From a virus, in IMG/VR virus record IMGVR_UViG_3300027714_000101, positions 1-26,857 of that record: a stretch of DNA of 26,857 nucleotides, one strand, 5' to 3'. Positions 7,561 to 16,326 of this stretch are shown here, one piece after another (the first letter of the stretch is position 1; each line of letters opens with the position of its first letter). Under the pieces are notes generated by a model, which saw only the letters and a program-made list of their open reading frames with translations, ran no database searches and was not told the origin of the DNA. The position numbers and the translations under genes were made by a program.

Positions 7561-8385
7561 ATGAAGGGTTTTTATGGAGATACAAGTAGATTTTTCCTGG
7601 GTATTGTTGTAAACAATGATGACTCTGAATTAAATCTAGGACGAGTGCAAATTAGAATATTTGGTGTCCACGATAACTGGGAAGACATTCCTGATTGGTC
7701 TCTTCCATGGGCTCAGATAGTTTTGCCTACCACAGAAGGTGGTATTAATGGTCTTGGGGCCAATCCAATGATTGAAACTGGGAGTCAAGTTTTTGGTTTC
7801 TTTTTAGACGGTAGAGACTCTCAACTACCCCTGGTACTCGGAACAATTCCAAAAATTATGACCCCCACAGCTTTTCAAGAAAGTAGTTTTACCAATTGCT
7901 CAGCTGCGCTACCACCAACAACAACTCGATCCACTCAAACTGGTGAATCAATTAAAGCCACCCCACAAACAAGTCTTGTTGGGTCAACTAATGCAGAGAA
8001 AGCATTTAACTTTATGGTTATGAATGGCTTTAATGCAAATCAAGCTGCTGCAATGGTAGGAAACTTTGCTGCCAAAAGCGGCATGGAATTGACAACAGGT
8101 TCTTATGGAATTGTTAGTTGGAGCGGGGACAGAGAAAAGGCTCTTACTGAGTATGCAACGGCTATCAATCAACCCATCACCTTGCTAGAAACTCAACTAG
8201 GTTTTGTAATGCAAGAGCTGAAAGGTTATTTTGCTCCAGCAGCGGCGAAGATCAGATCATCTAATGATATTGAGACAGCAACCTTACGTGCAAAACTTCA
8301 TTATTTTGAAGACAAAAGTATAAACGATCCTAGAACTGACCCAATTATTCTGATTGCACGAGATGTGTATGAGAGGTTTGCATAA
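7561..8385 (+). CDS. 5: Baseplate hub OB-fold protein with lysozyme-like domain (gp5 N-terminal equivalent)
   Basis: Residues 1-100 match the gp5/VgrG OB domain: FFLGIVVNNDDSELNLGRVQ, GVHD, LPWAQIVLPTTEGG, GSQVFGFFLDG and LPLVLGTIPK. A Thr/Ser-rich linker (about 101-143) leads to a tail-lysozyme domain (Phage_lysozyme2 type, about 144-274) with NAEKAFNFMVMNGFNANQAAAMVGN, SYGIVSWSGDREKAL and a TQLGFVMQEL helix. Where the family normally has GN-x-x-x-ESG, this protein reads GNFAAKSG, so the expected catalytic Glu is Lys172. The domain may be inactive and only structural. Unlike T4 gp5 there is no beta-helix in this polypeptide; that is encoded two genes downstream. It abuts the gp27-like gene, its presumed ring partner. 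Confidence 0.78.
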   Translation: MKGFYGDTSRFFLGIVVNNDDSELNLGRVQIRIFGVHDNWEDIPDWSLPWAQIVLPTTEGGINGLGANPMIETGSQVFGFFLDGRDSQLPLVLGTIPKIMTPTAFQESSFTNCSAALPPTTTRSTQTGESIKATPQTSLVGSTNAEKAFNFMVMNGFNANQAAAMVGNFAAKSGMELTTGSYGIVSWSGDREKALTEYATAINQPITLLETQLGFVMQELKGYFAPAAAKIRSSNDIETATLRAKLHYFEDKSINDPRTDPIILIARDVYERFA

Positions 8386-9953
8386 TGATTACTAAAAAAA
8401 CATTGAACAATTCTTTATCTTCTTTAAAGAACAGAATCAACTTTGACACAATTGCTAATGCTGCAACAACTGCTATTGCGGAATTGCAATCGACATTTAC
8501 AACCACTCTAGGTTCAAGTGTTGGTAGTGAAGTCGGTGGGTTTCAATCCCTCACTCAAGAAATAGATGGTGCTGTGAATAGCAATGAAGTTGTGGGTGGC
8601 GGGGTAAGTTTAATTACAAAAAACCCATCGGGAGTCAATCTTGTCGAAGAGATATCTAGCTCTGTTATTGCAGAGCTGACAGCAATTGCTGGATTGGATG
8701 TTGTGAGTGGGATCAACAAGACCATTGTATCTGCGTCTACACCCGAAGCGATTGGCGCAACTGTAAGTGCGGTGGCCAACAAAGATATTGATGATGTCCT
8801 GCCAGCTATTATAGCAGTCTCTCCAAGCAGATTGCAGTCATCGGCTGGATCAGCGGTAGTAAAAGAACTTAAAGGTGGAGGTATTGGCAATTCGTTTGTA
8901 TCCACGTCTAACATAAGTTTGGCGGCTGTAAAACGCTATCTTGATAAAGGAATGAACCAACCTGTTAAAGACTTAATTGAAGAAGTAGACCAAACAGTCA
9001 AATCGGTAATTATAAATCTGACTCAATCGACAGGTAAGCTAATTCCTGTAAAAGTAATACAACAAGCAACTGGTCTCATAGATAACAAGCGATATAAAAC
9101 TGCGGCAGAATTAATTGCGGGTTATTCTAGCCTGTCTGTAATTGATATAGAAACAGAACTTGCAAAAATTAGCACTAGTGTAAAAGACTCAGTGCAGCCA
9201 ACAAATACCGCTTTTAACAAGTTGGGAACATCTACTGCACCTACTTGTGTTATTTCTCAATACGATTCGTACTGGAATGGTGCTGATACAAGTATAAAGA
9301 ATCCTGGAGGGTCTACTGGTCAATCATATGCATTTTCATATGTTTCTTCTCTTGAAGAACTGGAAGCGGAGCTAAGATCTGCGACGAGAGAAATTACAGA
9401 AACCGTTATTCATTGGACTGCCCATTATACAAACCAAGCCTCTGTAGGGGCTGAAGAAGTTCACAAGATGCATAAACAACGAGGGTTTAGTGGGATTGGA
9501 TATCATTACATTATCAGGCGCGATGGTAGAATCCAAAGAGGGCGACCCATTAATCAACAAGGTGCTCATGCAAGAGACTTTGGTCATAATAGAAAAAGTA
9601 TTGGGATCTCTCACGTAGCTGGATATAATTGTGTTTCTGGGACGCCAAATCCTGATCAATATATATCAGCCGCTTCTATTAATACTGCTCAATGGAAAGC
9701 TCAGAAAGATTTCCTTACTGCATTCTATAGAGTGTTTCCTGGCGGACAAGTGATAGGTCACTATCAATGCACAACAACTGGTAAAGCCGACCCTGGATTT
9801 GATGTAGACGCTTATATAAAGAATACATTTAATAAAACAAATGCGATAGCATATGCTAATAGCCAAGGTCCTTTAACTAGACAACAATTGATTACGCAAA
9901 GAGGCACTAACCAAGCTCCTTTAACTAGCCTTCGCCCCATAACTAGACCGTAA
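8385..9953 (+). CDS. Baseplate-associated N-acetylmuramoyl-L-alanine amidase (PGRP/Amidase_2)
   Basis: Residues about 1-330 of this 522-residue protein are Ala/Ser/Val-rich and unrecognised, probably a helical or structural domain. Residues about 335-483 form a T7-lysozyme/PGRP-type zinc amidase that cuts the amide bond between muramic acid and the stem peptide. The probable zinc ligands are H343 (VIHWTA), H459 (GHYQC) and D469 (KADPGFDVDAY); Y373 and K467 correspond to catalytic Tyr and Lys in T7 lysozyme. Other matches are GYHYIIRRDGRI and GAHARDFGHNRKSIGI. The C-terminal 30 residues carry PLTR/PLTS repeats. It lies between the OB-fold hub gene and the spike gene, so it is probably virion-borne and used to locally open peptidoglycan at entry rather than as an endolysin. 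It overlaps the previous stop by one base. Confidence 0.85.
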   Translation: MITKKTLNNSLSSLKNRINFDTIANAATTAIAELQSTFTTTLGSSVGSEVGGFQSLTQEIDGAVNSNEVVGGGVSLITKNPSGVNLVEEISSSVIAELTAIAGLDVVSGINKTIVSASTPEAIGATVSAVANKDIDDVLPAIIAVSPSRLQSSAGSAVVKELKGGGIGNSFVSTSNISLAAVKRYLDKGMNQPVKDLIEEVDQTVKSVIINLTQSTGKLIPVKVIQQATGLIDNKRYKTAAELIAGYSSLSVIDIETELAKISTSVKDSVQPTNTAFNKLGTSTAPTCVISQYDSYWNGADTSIKNPGGSTGQSYAFSYVSSLEELEAELRSATREITETVIHWTAHYTNQASVGAEEVHKMHKQRGFSGIGYHYIIRRDGRIQRGRPINQQGAHARDFGHNRKSIGISHVAGYNCVSGTPNPDQYISAASINTAQWKAQKDFLTAFYRVFPGGQVIGHYQCTTTGKADPGFDVDAYIKNTFNKTNAIAYANSQGPLTRQQLITQRGTNQAPLTSLRPITRP

Positions 9954-9963
9954 GAGGTACAGC

Positions 9964-11946
9964 ATGACAACCGAAAACGACGATCTTCAAGATCGCATTG
10001 CGCTATTAGGCCCAGGTCAAGAAACCGAGGGCATGTTGAATGTTAATCAAGCAGATGTGACAGGTCAATTCCCAACTCTTCAATATTGGTACAGTTCTTC
10101 TGTTAACCAAGCAGCGTACGGAACTCAGGCCAATAACCTAACCCTTGGTGGTGGTTTCAGCAATATTAATTTTTCTCTGCCCGAATCTATACCATCTAAT
10201 AACACAAAGAACAGAATAATCCAAACAGGCACAGGCCATTCATTTGAAATGGACGATACTGCAGGCAACGAACGTATCCTTATTAGACACAATAGTGGTA
10301 ATGGAATTGAGCTGAGACCAGACGGAAGTATTGTCATCGCAGCGGCCGATCAAACTGTTTCTGTGACTGGAGATCAAAGAATAGTAATTGAAGGTAATGC
10401 TACTGTCATCTATAATGGCAATGTTGATATGGAAGTTGCCGGCGATTATAATCTAAATGTCAAAGGCGACTATAACGTAAATGTTGGTGAGAACAAAGCA
10501 GAGAACGTAGAAGGGTCGAGTAGAACGACGATAGAAGGTAATGCCGGGCAGACAGTCAAGGGTAGTAAATCAACCACGGTACTGGGGACAGCTACAGCTA
10601 CAATCCTTGGTGATAATAATAATATCACTAAAGGCATAGCAAGGCAAACAGCTGAAGGCAACATGCAAATATCGTCTGGTGACATTATGCATATTAGTGG
10701 TAAGAATAAGTTGTACCAAAGTTCTGACAATATGAACATTGCTGCAACCGATATGTCGATCTTCTCATCTACTGGTGTGATTGGTGGACCTGATGTAATC
10801 ACCCATGTTAAAAATATCTATGCTACATCTGCTACATTTACCGCTGGCGTAACAGCGCCTACATTTACAGGCGACTTGACTGGTAGGGCTGATACTGCAA
10901 TTGCATCTGATACTGCAAATGTGGGTCCGTCAAACGGCACTGCGGCTGGATTTACAAATGTTAATACGGCCACAGATACAACCACAAGAACTGCTCCTTC
11001 AGCCGCCAATGTATCAGATTATCTTACCAAGACAACAGTTGGTGCGGTAGATGTAAAGGTTGATATTGATAATCATTTCTTGAAACTAATTAATAAGTCT
11101 GATGCTACAGGGGGACTATCTACAAAAGATCTTTCGGTAGCAGAGGTCAGATCCAAGACAAGAGACGATGCAAACCTCAGCAACAACACGTTTGTGGGGA
11201 ATGCTGTTGCTAAGGGTGTTCTCAATCCATCATATACCAACACAACACCCAACGAGGTTGGCCGAATATCTGGTAAAGGTACCAACCCCGTTAGAGGATC
11301 GACGCCGATATCCAATGGAGGTTTTGGTGCTGGTCTCAATAAGTTCCAAGCACCTCAAGATAACACATCTACTGTGTTCACTCCTGAATTAATAGTAAGT
11401 GGATCTGTTACTGCGAAGACTCTTTTAGCAAGAAGTGTTCCGTTGGCTACATTTACTACCGGTAAGCTCGTCGAGGTTCTAGAGGCTGACAGACTGCAAA
11501 TTGCTAGGAACCTTCAACCACAAGCGGAACTTCTAAGACGCTTGAGGAATAGAAGCGATGTTGAATTTGCTAATCATCGGTTGGTGGTAGTGGAAGGTTT
11601 GTACACCAAAGGACCAGATGAGACCATTACGCCTAACAGTATTAACTGGTACAAATCAAAAGGTCGGGCGGTTGTATACGAACTTCACAACGAATTGGGC
11701 GCATTAGATATTGAAAAGACGTTTGACCTTGCTGTGATGTTAAAAAACATCTCGTCTTTTGAAAAAATGATCTTAGACTTTGACACATTTGATCCTGCTG
11801 GAGGTATCAATGCTCAACTAGTTATTATCATGCCAAATCTAAATAATCAGTATACTGTCGACGAAGGTTCATTCTTTAGGAATGTTGAGACAAGATTTAA
11901 TGGTAAAGCTATATCTAACTCTGATCTCATAGAAGTATTGAGTTAA
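9964..11946 (+). CDS. Central spike protein with gp5/VgrG-type beta-helix and unusual C-terminal domain
   Basis: A GAGG ribosome site lies 6 nt before the ATG. In this 660-residue protein, residues about 87-122 have the VgrG/gp5 signature (GHSFEMDDTAGNERILI, SGNGIELRPDGSIVI). Residues about 123-245 are short repeats such as VAGDYNLNVKGDYNVNVGEN, matching the T4 gp5 C-terminal triple-stranded beta-helix (octad VxGxxxxx). Next is fibre-like sequence (APTFTGDLTGRADTA) and a Thr/Asn-rich stretch to about 500. The C-terminal domain (about 510-660) has LVVVEGLY, NSINWYKSKGRAVVYEL and FEKMILDFDTFDPAG, faintly like an M15 peptidase fold without the metal ligands. It probably trimerises as the membrane-piercing spike. 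A palindromic late promoter follows it. Confidence 0.75.
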   Translation: MTTENDDLQDRIALLGPGQETEGMLNVNQADVTGQFPTLQYWYSSSVNQAAYGTQANNLTLGGGFSNINFSLPESIPSNNTKNRIIQTGTGHSFEMDDTAGNERILIRHNSGNGIELRPDGSIVIAAADQTVSVTGDQRIVIEGNATVIYNGNVDMEVAGDYNLNVKGDYNVNVGENKAENVEGSSRTTIEGNAGQTVKGSKSTTVLGTATATILGDNNNITKGIARQTAEGNMQISSGDIMHISGKNKLYQSSDNMNIAATDMSIFSSTGVIGGPDVITHVKNIYATSATFTAGVTAPTFTGDLTGRADTAIASDTANVGPSNGTAAGFTNVNTATDTTTRTAPSAANVSDYLTKTTVGAVDVKVDIDNHFLKLINKSDATGGLSTKDLSVAEVRSKTRDDANLSNNTFVGNAVAKGVLNPSYTNTTPNEVGRISGKGTNPVRGSTPISNGGFGAGLNKFQAPQDNTSTVFTPELIVSGSVTAKTLLARSVPLATFTTGKLVEVLEADRLQIARNLQPQAELLRRLRNRSDVEFANHRLVVVEGLYTKGPDETITPNSINWYKSKGRAVVYELHNELGALDIEKTFDLAVMLKNISSFEKMILDFDTFDPAGGINAQLVIIMPNLNNQYTVDEGSFFRNVETRFNGKAISNSDLIEVLS

Positions 11947-11948
11947 AA

Positions 11949-11964
11949 CCATTATAAATAATGG
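11949..11964. repeat. Perfect inverted repeat enclosing a late promoter
   Basis: CCATTAT-AA-ATAATGG is a perfect palindrome with 7-base arms around AA, beginning 2 nt after the spike-gene stop. As RNA it could form a 6-bp stem with a 4-base loop. It contains the TATAAATA motif at 11953-11960. No T-run follows, so a simple terminator is unlikely. Confidence 0.5.
11953..11960 (+). promoter_or_regulatory. Late promoter (TATAAATA) before gp25
   Basis: An exact TATAAATA lies in the 38-nt gap between the spike gene and gp25, leaving 24 nt to the gp25 ATG with an AAGG ribosome site between. It probably boosts the gp25 - gp6 - wedge set. Confidence 0.72.
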
Positions 11965-11984
11965 AAACAAGGTAGAAAAGAATT

Positions 11985-12428
11985 ATGGTCACTAGAGCTT
12001 TTTCAACAGAAGATGGAAATCTAAACGCGCGTAGTATTATTACAACGCGCAATAAGCTGTTTAGTGATATTGATCTGACATTTGCAAAACGACCTAGTGG
12101 TGATGTTTATAAGAAGACGGATGCGGCTGCTGTAAAACAAGCTGTTAAAAATCTGTTGCTTACAAACCTAAATGAAAAGCCATTCCAACCATCTTTTGGA
12201 GGCAACCTTGGTGGATTGTTATTTGAGCTGGTCGATACAAACTCACAATACGAAATAGAAAATGTTATAAAGGATGCAATTAAGAGATATGAGCCCAGAG
12301 CGCTCGTCATATCAGTAGTTGCAAATGTTCAACCCGATGCTAATGACATAAGCGTTACGGTAGAATTCCAAGTTGTTAATACACAAGAAGTTGTTATATT
12401 CCAAACAACTCTAACGAGGTTACGTTAA
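11985..12428 (+). CDS. 25: Baseplate wedge protein gp25 (GPW/gp25 family)
   Basis: The 147-residue protein has the gp25 family features: an N-terminal YKKTDAAAVKQAVKNLLLTN, KPFQPSFGGNLGGLLFEL, and the signature YEPRA with E103-P104-R105. Family length is about 100-150 residues (132 in T4). Gp25 is the sheath-like wedge component conserved across contractile injection systems (P2 gpW, T6SS TssE); it docks the first sheath ring onto the wedge and binds gp6. It is followed 1 nt later by gp6, the same W - J order as in P2. The first about 20 residues (VTRAFSTEDGNL) extend beyond the minimal family. Confidence 0.92.
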   Translation: MVTRAFSTEDGNLNARSIITTRNKLFSDIDLTFAKRPSGDVYKKTDAAAVKQAVKNLLLTNLNEKPFQPSFGGNLGGLLFELVDTNSQYEIENVIKDAIKRYEPRALVISVVANVQPDANDISVTVEFQVVNTQEVVIFQTTLTRLR

Positions 12429-12429
12429 T

Positions 12430-14262
12430 ATGGCTACAAATATTCAATCAACACAACTTGACTTTGATACCATTAAAACAAAGTTAAAGACGTACCTAGC
12501 CCAGCAAACTGAATTTGCTGACTATAACTTTGAAGCCTCGGGTTTGTCAAATATTCTAGATGTGCTTGCATATAATACACATTTCAACGGTCTGACTGCT
12601 AACTTTGCTTTGAATGAAGCCTTTCTTAATACAGCTCAGCTAAGATCGTCAGTCGTGTCTCATGCAGAGGCTTTGGGATACAATCCACGATCAATTACAT
12701 CCGCTATCGCATATGTTAATATATCAATTGTAGTATCAGACTCAGGCCGCCCTGCAACTATTACTCTTCCAAAGTATTCAACATTTAATACATCGGTGGA
12801 TGATATAAATTATACATTCTATACAACGGAAAGTGTAACAGCAACAGATGATGGAACAGGAAACTACTCGTTCTTGAATGCTTTGGGCACAGCTGCCATT
12901 GCTATCCAAGAAGGTGTCATTAAAACAAAAACATTTAATGTGGGTTCTACTACTGATAGACAGATCTTTGTTATCCCTGACCTAACTGTTGACACAACTA
13001 CAGCAACAGTTAATGTTTTTACGTCTTCGTCCTCATCCGATTTTTTATCTTATTCAAAATTGTATGATGCAGTAGCGGTTGATGCAACATCTACTCTTTA
13101 TCAACTAAGAGAATCACCAAATGGTTTTTACGAGTTGGCGTTCAGTGATGGTACTACCACAGGTGTAAAACCTACAGCAGGCAACAAAATTGTTATGACT
13201 TATTTGTCATCAAAGGGTGCCACTGCTAATGGTGGAAGTGGGTTTACTCCAACAAGTACAATCACGGTAAATGCAAGCAGCTATAATCTTAATGTTGTGA
13301 CATCTTCTGCAGCTGCTGGTGGTAAGGATAAGGAAGGCATCGAATCAATTAGGTTCAATGCACCCATTACTTTTGCTGCTCAACAAAGACTCGTTACAGC
13401 TGGTGATTATAAAGCATTGATTCTTTCAAAATACTCTACAGTTGAAGATTGTGTTGCTTGGGGCGGTGAAGATAATATTCCTGCAACATATGGCAAGGTT
13501 TTTATTAGTTTAAAGTTTCCATCTACAGTTTCTGAAGCTGGAAAGACAGTTATAAAAGACAACATTCAAACAAATCTTATTAGGCCATTATCTGTCATGT
13601 CTATAGACTCCACCTTTGTTGATCCAGAGACAACATTTATTGAGTGCAGCACATTCTTTACATTCAATCCAAATAAGACCGGTAGTACAGTTAAAGCAAC
13701 AGAAACTTCTGTTCAAAACGCCGTTAATAATTACTTTAAATTAAATCTTCAAGGTTTTAGTAAGTCATTTAGAAGGTCAAATATACTATCGGATATCGAT
13801 GAATTGAGTGAAGCTATTCTTAACTCGAGAATGAATATTAAACTTCAGCAAAGGTTTACTCCAACTCTGGGAACGTCAGCGTCATATACTCTTAACTTCC
13901 CCGTAGCTCTTGCAGTTCCTGATGATGTAAATCATGTTGTGACATCAAACACATTTAATATTAGTGGTTTAGTTTGTGTTATTCGTAACCAATTGAAAAC
14001 AAATATACTGCAGGTCGTTGATGCGGATAGCAACATTGTTGTTGATAATGTAGGCAACTATACTGCTACGACCGGTGAAGTTAAGATAATAGGCTTTAGT
14101 CCTAGCACCATCGCCGGTGGTCAAACTACAATTAACATCAGCGTGACCCCAGCCTCTCAAAGTACTATACGCCCACTTCGCAATTACATATTAGAAATTG
14201 AAACAAGCAAGTCGTTCTCATCTGGAACGGTCGACTACGACATAACACAAGTTGCTCTATAA
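12430..14262 (+). CDS. 6: Baseplate wedge protein gp6 (gpJ-like)
   Basis: The 610-residue protein begins with the hallmark gp6 region: LDFDTIKTKLKTYLAQQTEF, then LDVLAYNTHFNGLTANFALN, EAFLNTAQLR and EALGYNPRS. The middle is beta-rich and variable (about 100-290). The conserved core continues with GKDKEGIESIRFNAPITFAA, RLVTAGDYKALIL and SDIDELSEAILNS. T4 gp6 (660 residues) dimerises to make the continuous inner ring of the baseplate whose rearrangement triggers sheath contraction. The stop shares one base with the next ATG, and gp25 is immediately upstream, as usual. Confidence 0.92.
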   Translation: MATNIQSTQLDFDTIKTKLKTYLAQQTEFADYNFEASGLSNILDVLAYNTHFNGLTANFALNEAFLNTAQLRSSVVSHAEALGYNPRSITSAIAYVNISIVVSDSGRPATITLPKYSTFNTSVDDINYTFYTTESVTATDDGTGNYSFLNALGTAAIAIQEGVIKTKTFNVGSTTDRQIFVIPDLTVDTTTATVNVFTSSSSSDFLSYSKLYDAVAVDATSTLYQLRESPNGFYELAFSDGTTTGVKPTAGNKIVMTYLSSKGATANGGSGFTPTSTITVNASSYNLNVVTSSAAAGGKDKEGIESIRFNAPITFAAQQRLVTAGDYKALILSKYSTVEDCVAWGGEDNIPATYGKVFISLKFPSTVSEAGKTVIKDNIQTNLIRPLSVMSIDSTFVDPETTFIECSTFFTFNPNKTGSTVKATETSVQNAVNNYFKLNLQGFSKSFRRSNILSDIDELSEAILNSRMNIKLQQRFTPTLGTSASYTLNFPVALAVPDDVNHVVTSNTFNISGLVCVIRNQLKTNILQVVDADSNIVVDNVGNYTATTGEVKIIGFSPSTIAGGQTTINISVTPASQSTIRPLRNYILEIETSKSFSSGTVDYDITQVAL

Positions 14263-15245
14263 TGGCTACCCAAACACTTTTAGACTTTGACCGCAGGGAT
14301 AGAAATTTTGCTGAAAGTAAAGTGCAGGATTTGTTGCCTGAATACTTTACCAGCGATTATCCTAATCTAGTAAAGTTTTTAGAATATTACTATGAGTTCC
14401 AAGACCAAGATAAAAGTCATGGGTTTGACGATAAGCTCCACAACCTTTATAATATTAGAGATTTGGCATCCGCTGATTTAGAATTAGTAGATCAGATTTT
14501 TAAGGAAATAGGCCAAGGGCAAATCAAGGCTTCGTATTTTACGAATCCTAGATATGTAGCGGGGCTATTTGCTAACTACTATAGAATTAAAGGATCGCTT
14601 TACTCAGCTGAAGGTTTTTTCAGATCATTCTTTCAAGAACAACCTCAGGTTCTATATCCAAAGAATGATATGTTTATTGTAGGCCAATCTAAGATTGGTC
14701 CAGAATCATTGAAGTTTATTCAAAATGACGGCATCTATCAAGTACTCTCAGTCTTTATCAGATCTTCTATACCTATCTCTGAGTGGAGAACTTTATATAA
14801 AGCATTTGTCCATCCAGCAGGTTTCCACCTAGCTGGAGAAGTTATTATTGAGGCTCTTGGTAATTTAAATTTACTTAATATGCCTCTGGCTATTCCAGAT
14901 AGTGATGCAGGTGTATTTGGGCTTGATGGTTTTGCAGCATTTAGTAATATCTTAGGGTTTGGGTCCATCACAGCTATCTACCCAGATGGTGGTGATAGTG
15001 ATGCATTGCCAGAGCGTCTCAGCTTAATTGATCGTATTCAAGATTATTCCACGGTCACAGTTGAACAGCTTAATGCAATGTATAATGACATTGAAGATGT
15101 AAGTGACGCAAACTCACCAAGATTCGATGAAGACAGTACTGCTTCAATCAAATCTATTAAGTTCTCTAATGCGTTGGAAACAATGGATCAGGAAATGGTT
15201 GATGGGTACGGTGGCTCTCGCTTTATGGTTGACAGCTCTGCATAA
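14262..15245 (+). CDS. Probable baseplate wedge protein (small gp7/gpI-type)
   Basis: The 327-residue protein belongs to a family seen after gp6 in marine T4-like phages. The N-terminus has NFAESKVQDLLPEYFTSDYP, then LVKFLEYYYEFQDQ, NIRDLASADLELVDQIFKEIG and RIKGSLYSAEGFFRSFF. A later block is LYKAFVHPAGFHLAGEV. The run gp25 - gp6 - this protein mirrors W - J - I in P2 and the TssE - TssF - TssG wedge core, which suggests the gp7/gpI role of wrapping the gp6 dimer. It is much shorter than T4 gp7 (1032 residues), so it would be only the core. The call is from context; I see no decisive gp7 motif. It overlaps gp6 by one base and is the last gene before a late promoter. Confidence 0.55.
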   Translation: MATQTLLDFDRRDRNFAESKVQDLLPEYFTSDYPNLVKFLEYYYEFQDQDKSHGFDDKLHNLYNIRDLASADLELVDQIFKEIGQGQIKASYFTNPRYVAGLFANYYRIKGSLYSAEGFFRSFFQEQPQVLYPKNDMFIVGQSKIGPESLKFIQNDGIYQVLSVFIRSSIPISEWRTLYKAFVHPAGFHLAGEVIIEALGNLNLLNMPLAIPDSDAGVFGLDGFAAFSNILGFGSITAIYPDGGDSDALPERLSLIDRIQDYSTVTVEQLNAMYNDIEDVSDANSPRFDEDSTASIKSIKFSNALETMDQEMVDGYGGSRFMVDSSA

Positions 15246-15282
15246 TTAAACATCGGAACTGAATTATGAGACAAATAAAACA

Positions 15283-15290
15283 TATAAATA
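15283..15290 (+). promoter_or_regulatory. Late promoter (TATAAATA) before the peripheral baseplate genes
   Basis: An exact TATAAATA lies in the 82-nt gap after the gp7-like gene, 37 nt before the next ATG, with TTAGGGAAA as ribosome site in the leader. It separates the wedge core from the peripheral baseplate and fibre genes. Confidence 0.72.
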
Positions 15291-15327
15291 CTTTTAATTA
15301 AACGACATACCGTTAGGGAAAATTGAG

Positions 15328-16314
15328 ATGGCAAGGCAAAATATAGCAACAGGTAGTGCCGCTAATGATGGTACTGGCGATACGCTACGTAGCGCTGGTG
15401 GAAAAATTAACGACAACTTTGTAGAACTTTATTTAAAACTTGGTGGGGACAGTGATGCTCTTTCCGACCAACTCAGCATGACTGTAGGATCACTCGTTTT
15501 TGAAGGTTCGGCTGCTGATGCTCATGAGACATTTCTTCAAGTAGTAAACCCCACAGCAGACAGAATAGTATATGTTCCCAATGCCGGTGGAACCCTAATC
15601 CTCGATTCAGACACACAGACGATGACTAACAAGACTTTGACATCTCCTGTACTTACAACTCCACAAATTAACGACACATCCTCAAATCATCAGTATGTTG
15701 TTGCTGTAAGTGAGCTGGCTGCTGATCGTACTATTACTCTCCCATTGCTAACAGCTGGGGACACATTTCTGTTTGCTACTCATGCTGCAACACTAGAAAA
15801 CAAAACATTAACAAGTCCTGTTGTCAATACCCCAAAGATTGGTACATCTATTAATGATACTAACGGAGCTGAGTTACTAAAACTAACAGCAGCATCTAGT
15901 GCAGTAAACGAATATACTCTTGCAAATGCGGCAAGCGGCAATAAACCAACCCTGTCTGCAACTGGCGGCGATACTAACATTACAACTAAGTTATCTGCAA
16001 AAGGCTCTGGATCGGTAGAAGTTACTAAGGGCGCTGTTACTGCTACAACAAGAACTGCCAATGGAGCAGCGACTCCCAATACGGGATATATAATATGTAA
16101 CAAGGGCTCTGCCTTGGCAGTATCCCTTGCAAATGGTACTGTTGTTGGAGAAACAAAACTATTTACAAATAAAGGTGCCGGGACGGCTACGATCACACCA
16201 GCAAACTTAGCTGGTGGAACAACCGTCACAATTCAGACACACGAAGCAGCGCACTTGATTTGGGACGGTACTAACTGGTTCCTTATTGCTTCATTTAACG
16301 GTGCATTGGCATAA
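15328..16314 (+). CDS. Fibre-like baseplate protein with gp9-like N-terminal attachment motif
   Basis: The 328-residue protein starts with a motif common to marine phage fibres: GSAANDGTGDTLRSAGGKIN followed by DNFVELY. This resembles the start of T4 gp9 (TGD-x-L...GxKINxxF...Y), which docks long tail fibres to the baseplate. Then come two copies of a fibre module (MTNKTLTSPVLTTPQI at about 97-112 and LENKTLTSPVVNTPKI at about 156-171), a block with SAKGSGSVEVTKG, and a beta-rich C-terminus ending HLIWDGTNWFLIASFNG. The composition (Thr, Ala, Gly, Asn) suits a trimeric beta fibre. It is first in the operon behind the late promoter and directly upstream of the gp8-like gene, so it may be a fibre connector or short decoration fibre. 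The precise role is not known. Confidence 0.62.
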   Translation: MARQNIATGSAANDGTGDTLRSAGGKINDNFVELYLKLGGDSDALSDQLSMTVGSLVFEGSAADAHETFLQVVNPTADRIVYVPNAGGTLILDSDTQTMTNKTLTSPVLTTPQINDTSSNHQYVVAVSELAADRTITLPLLTAGDTFLFATHAATLENKTLTSPVVNTPKIGTSINDTNGAELLKLTAASSAVNEYTLANAASGNKPTLSATGGDTNITTKLSAKGSGSVEVTKGAVTATTRTANGAATPNTGYIICNKGSALAVSLANGTVVGETKLFTNKGAGTATITPANLAGGTTVTIQTHEAAHLIWDGTNWFLIASFNGALA

Positions 16315-16326
16315 TAGGATAATAAT

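Noticed and set aside
15780-16229. Minus-strand open frame of 149 codons
   Set aside because: Antisense of a Thr/Ala/Gly-rich fibre gene; such composition creates long antisense frames rich in Val and Ala.
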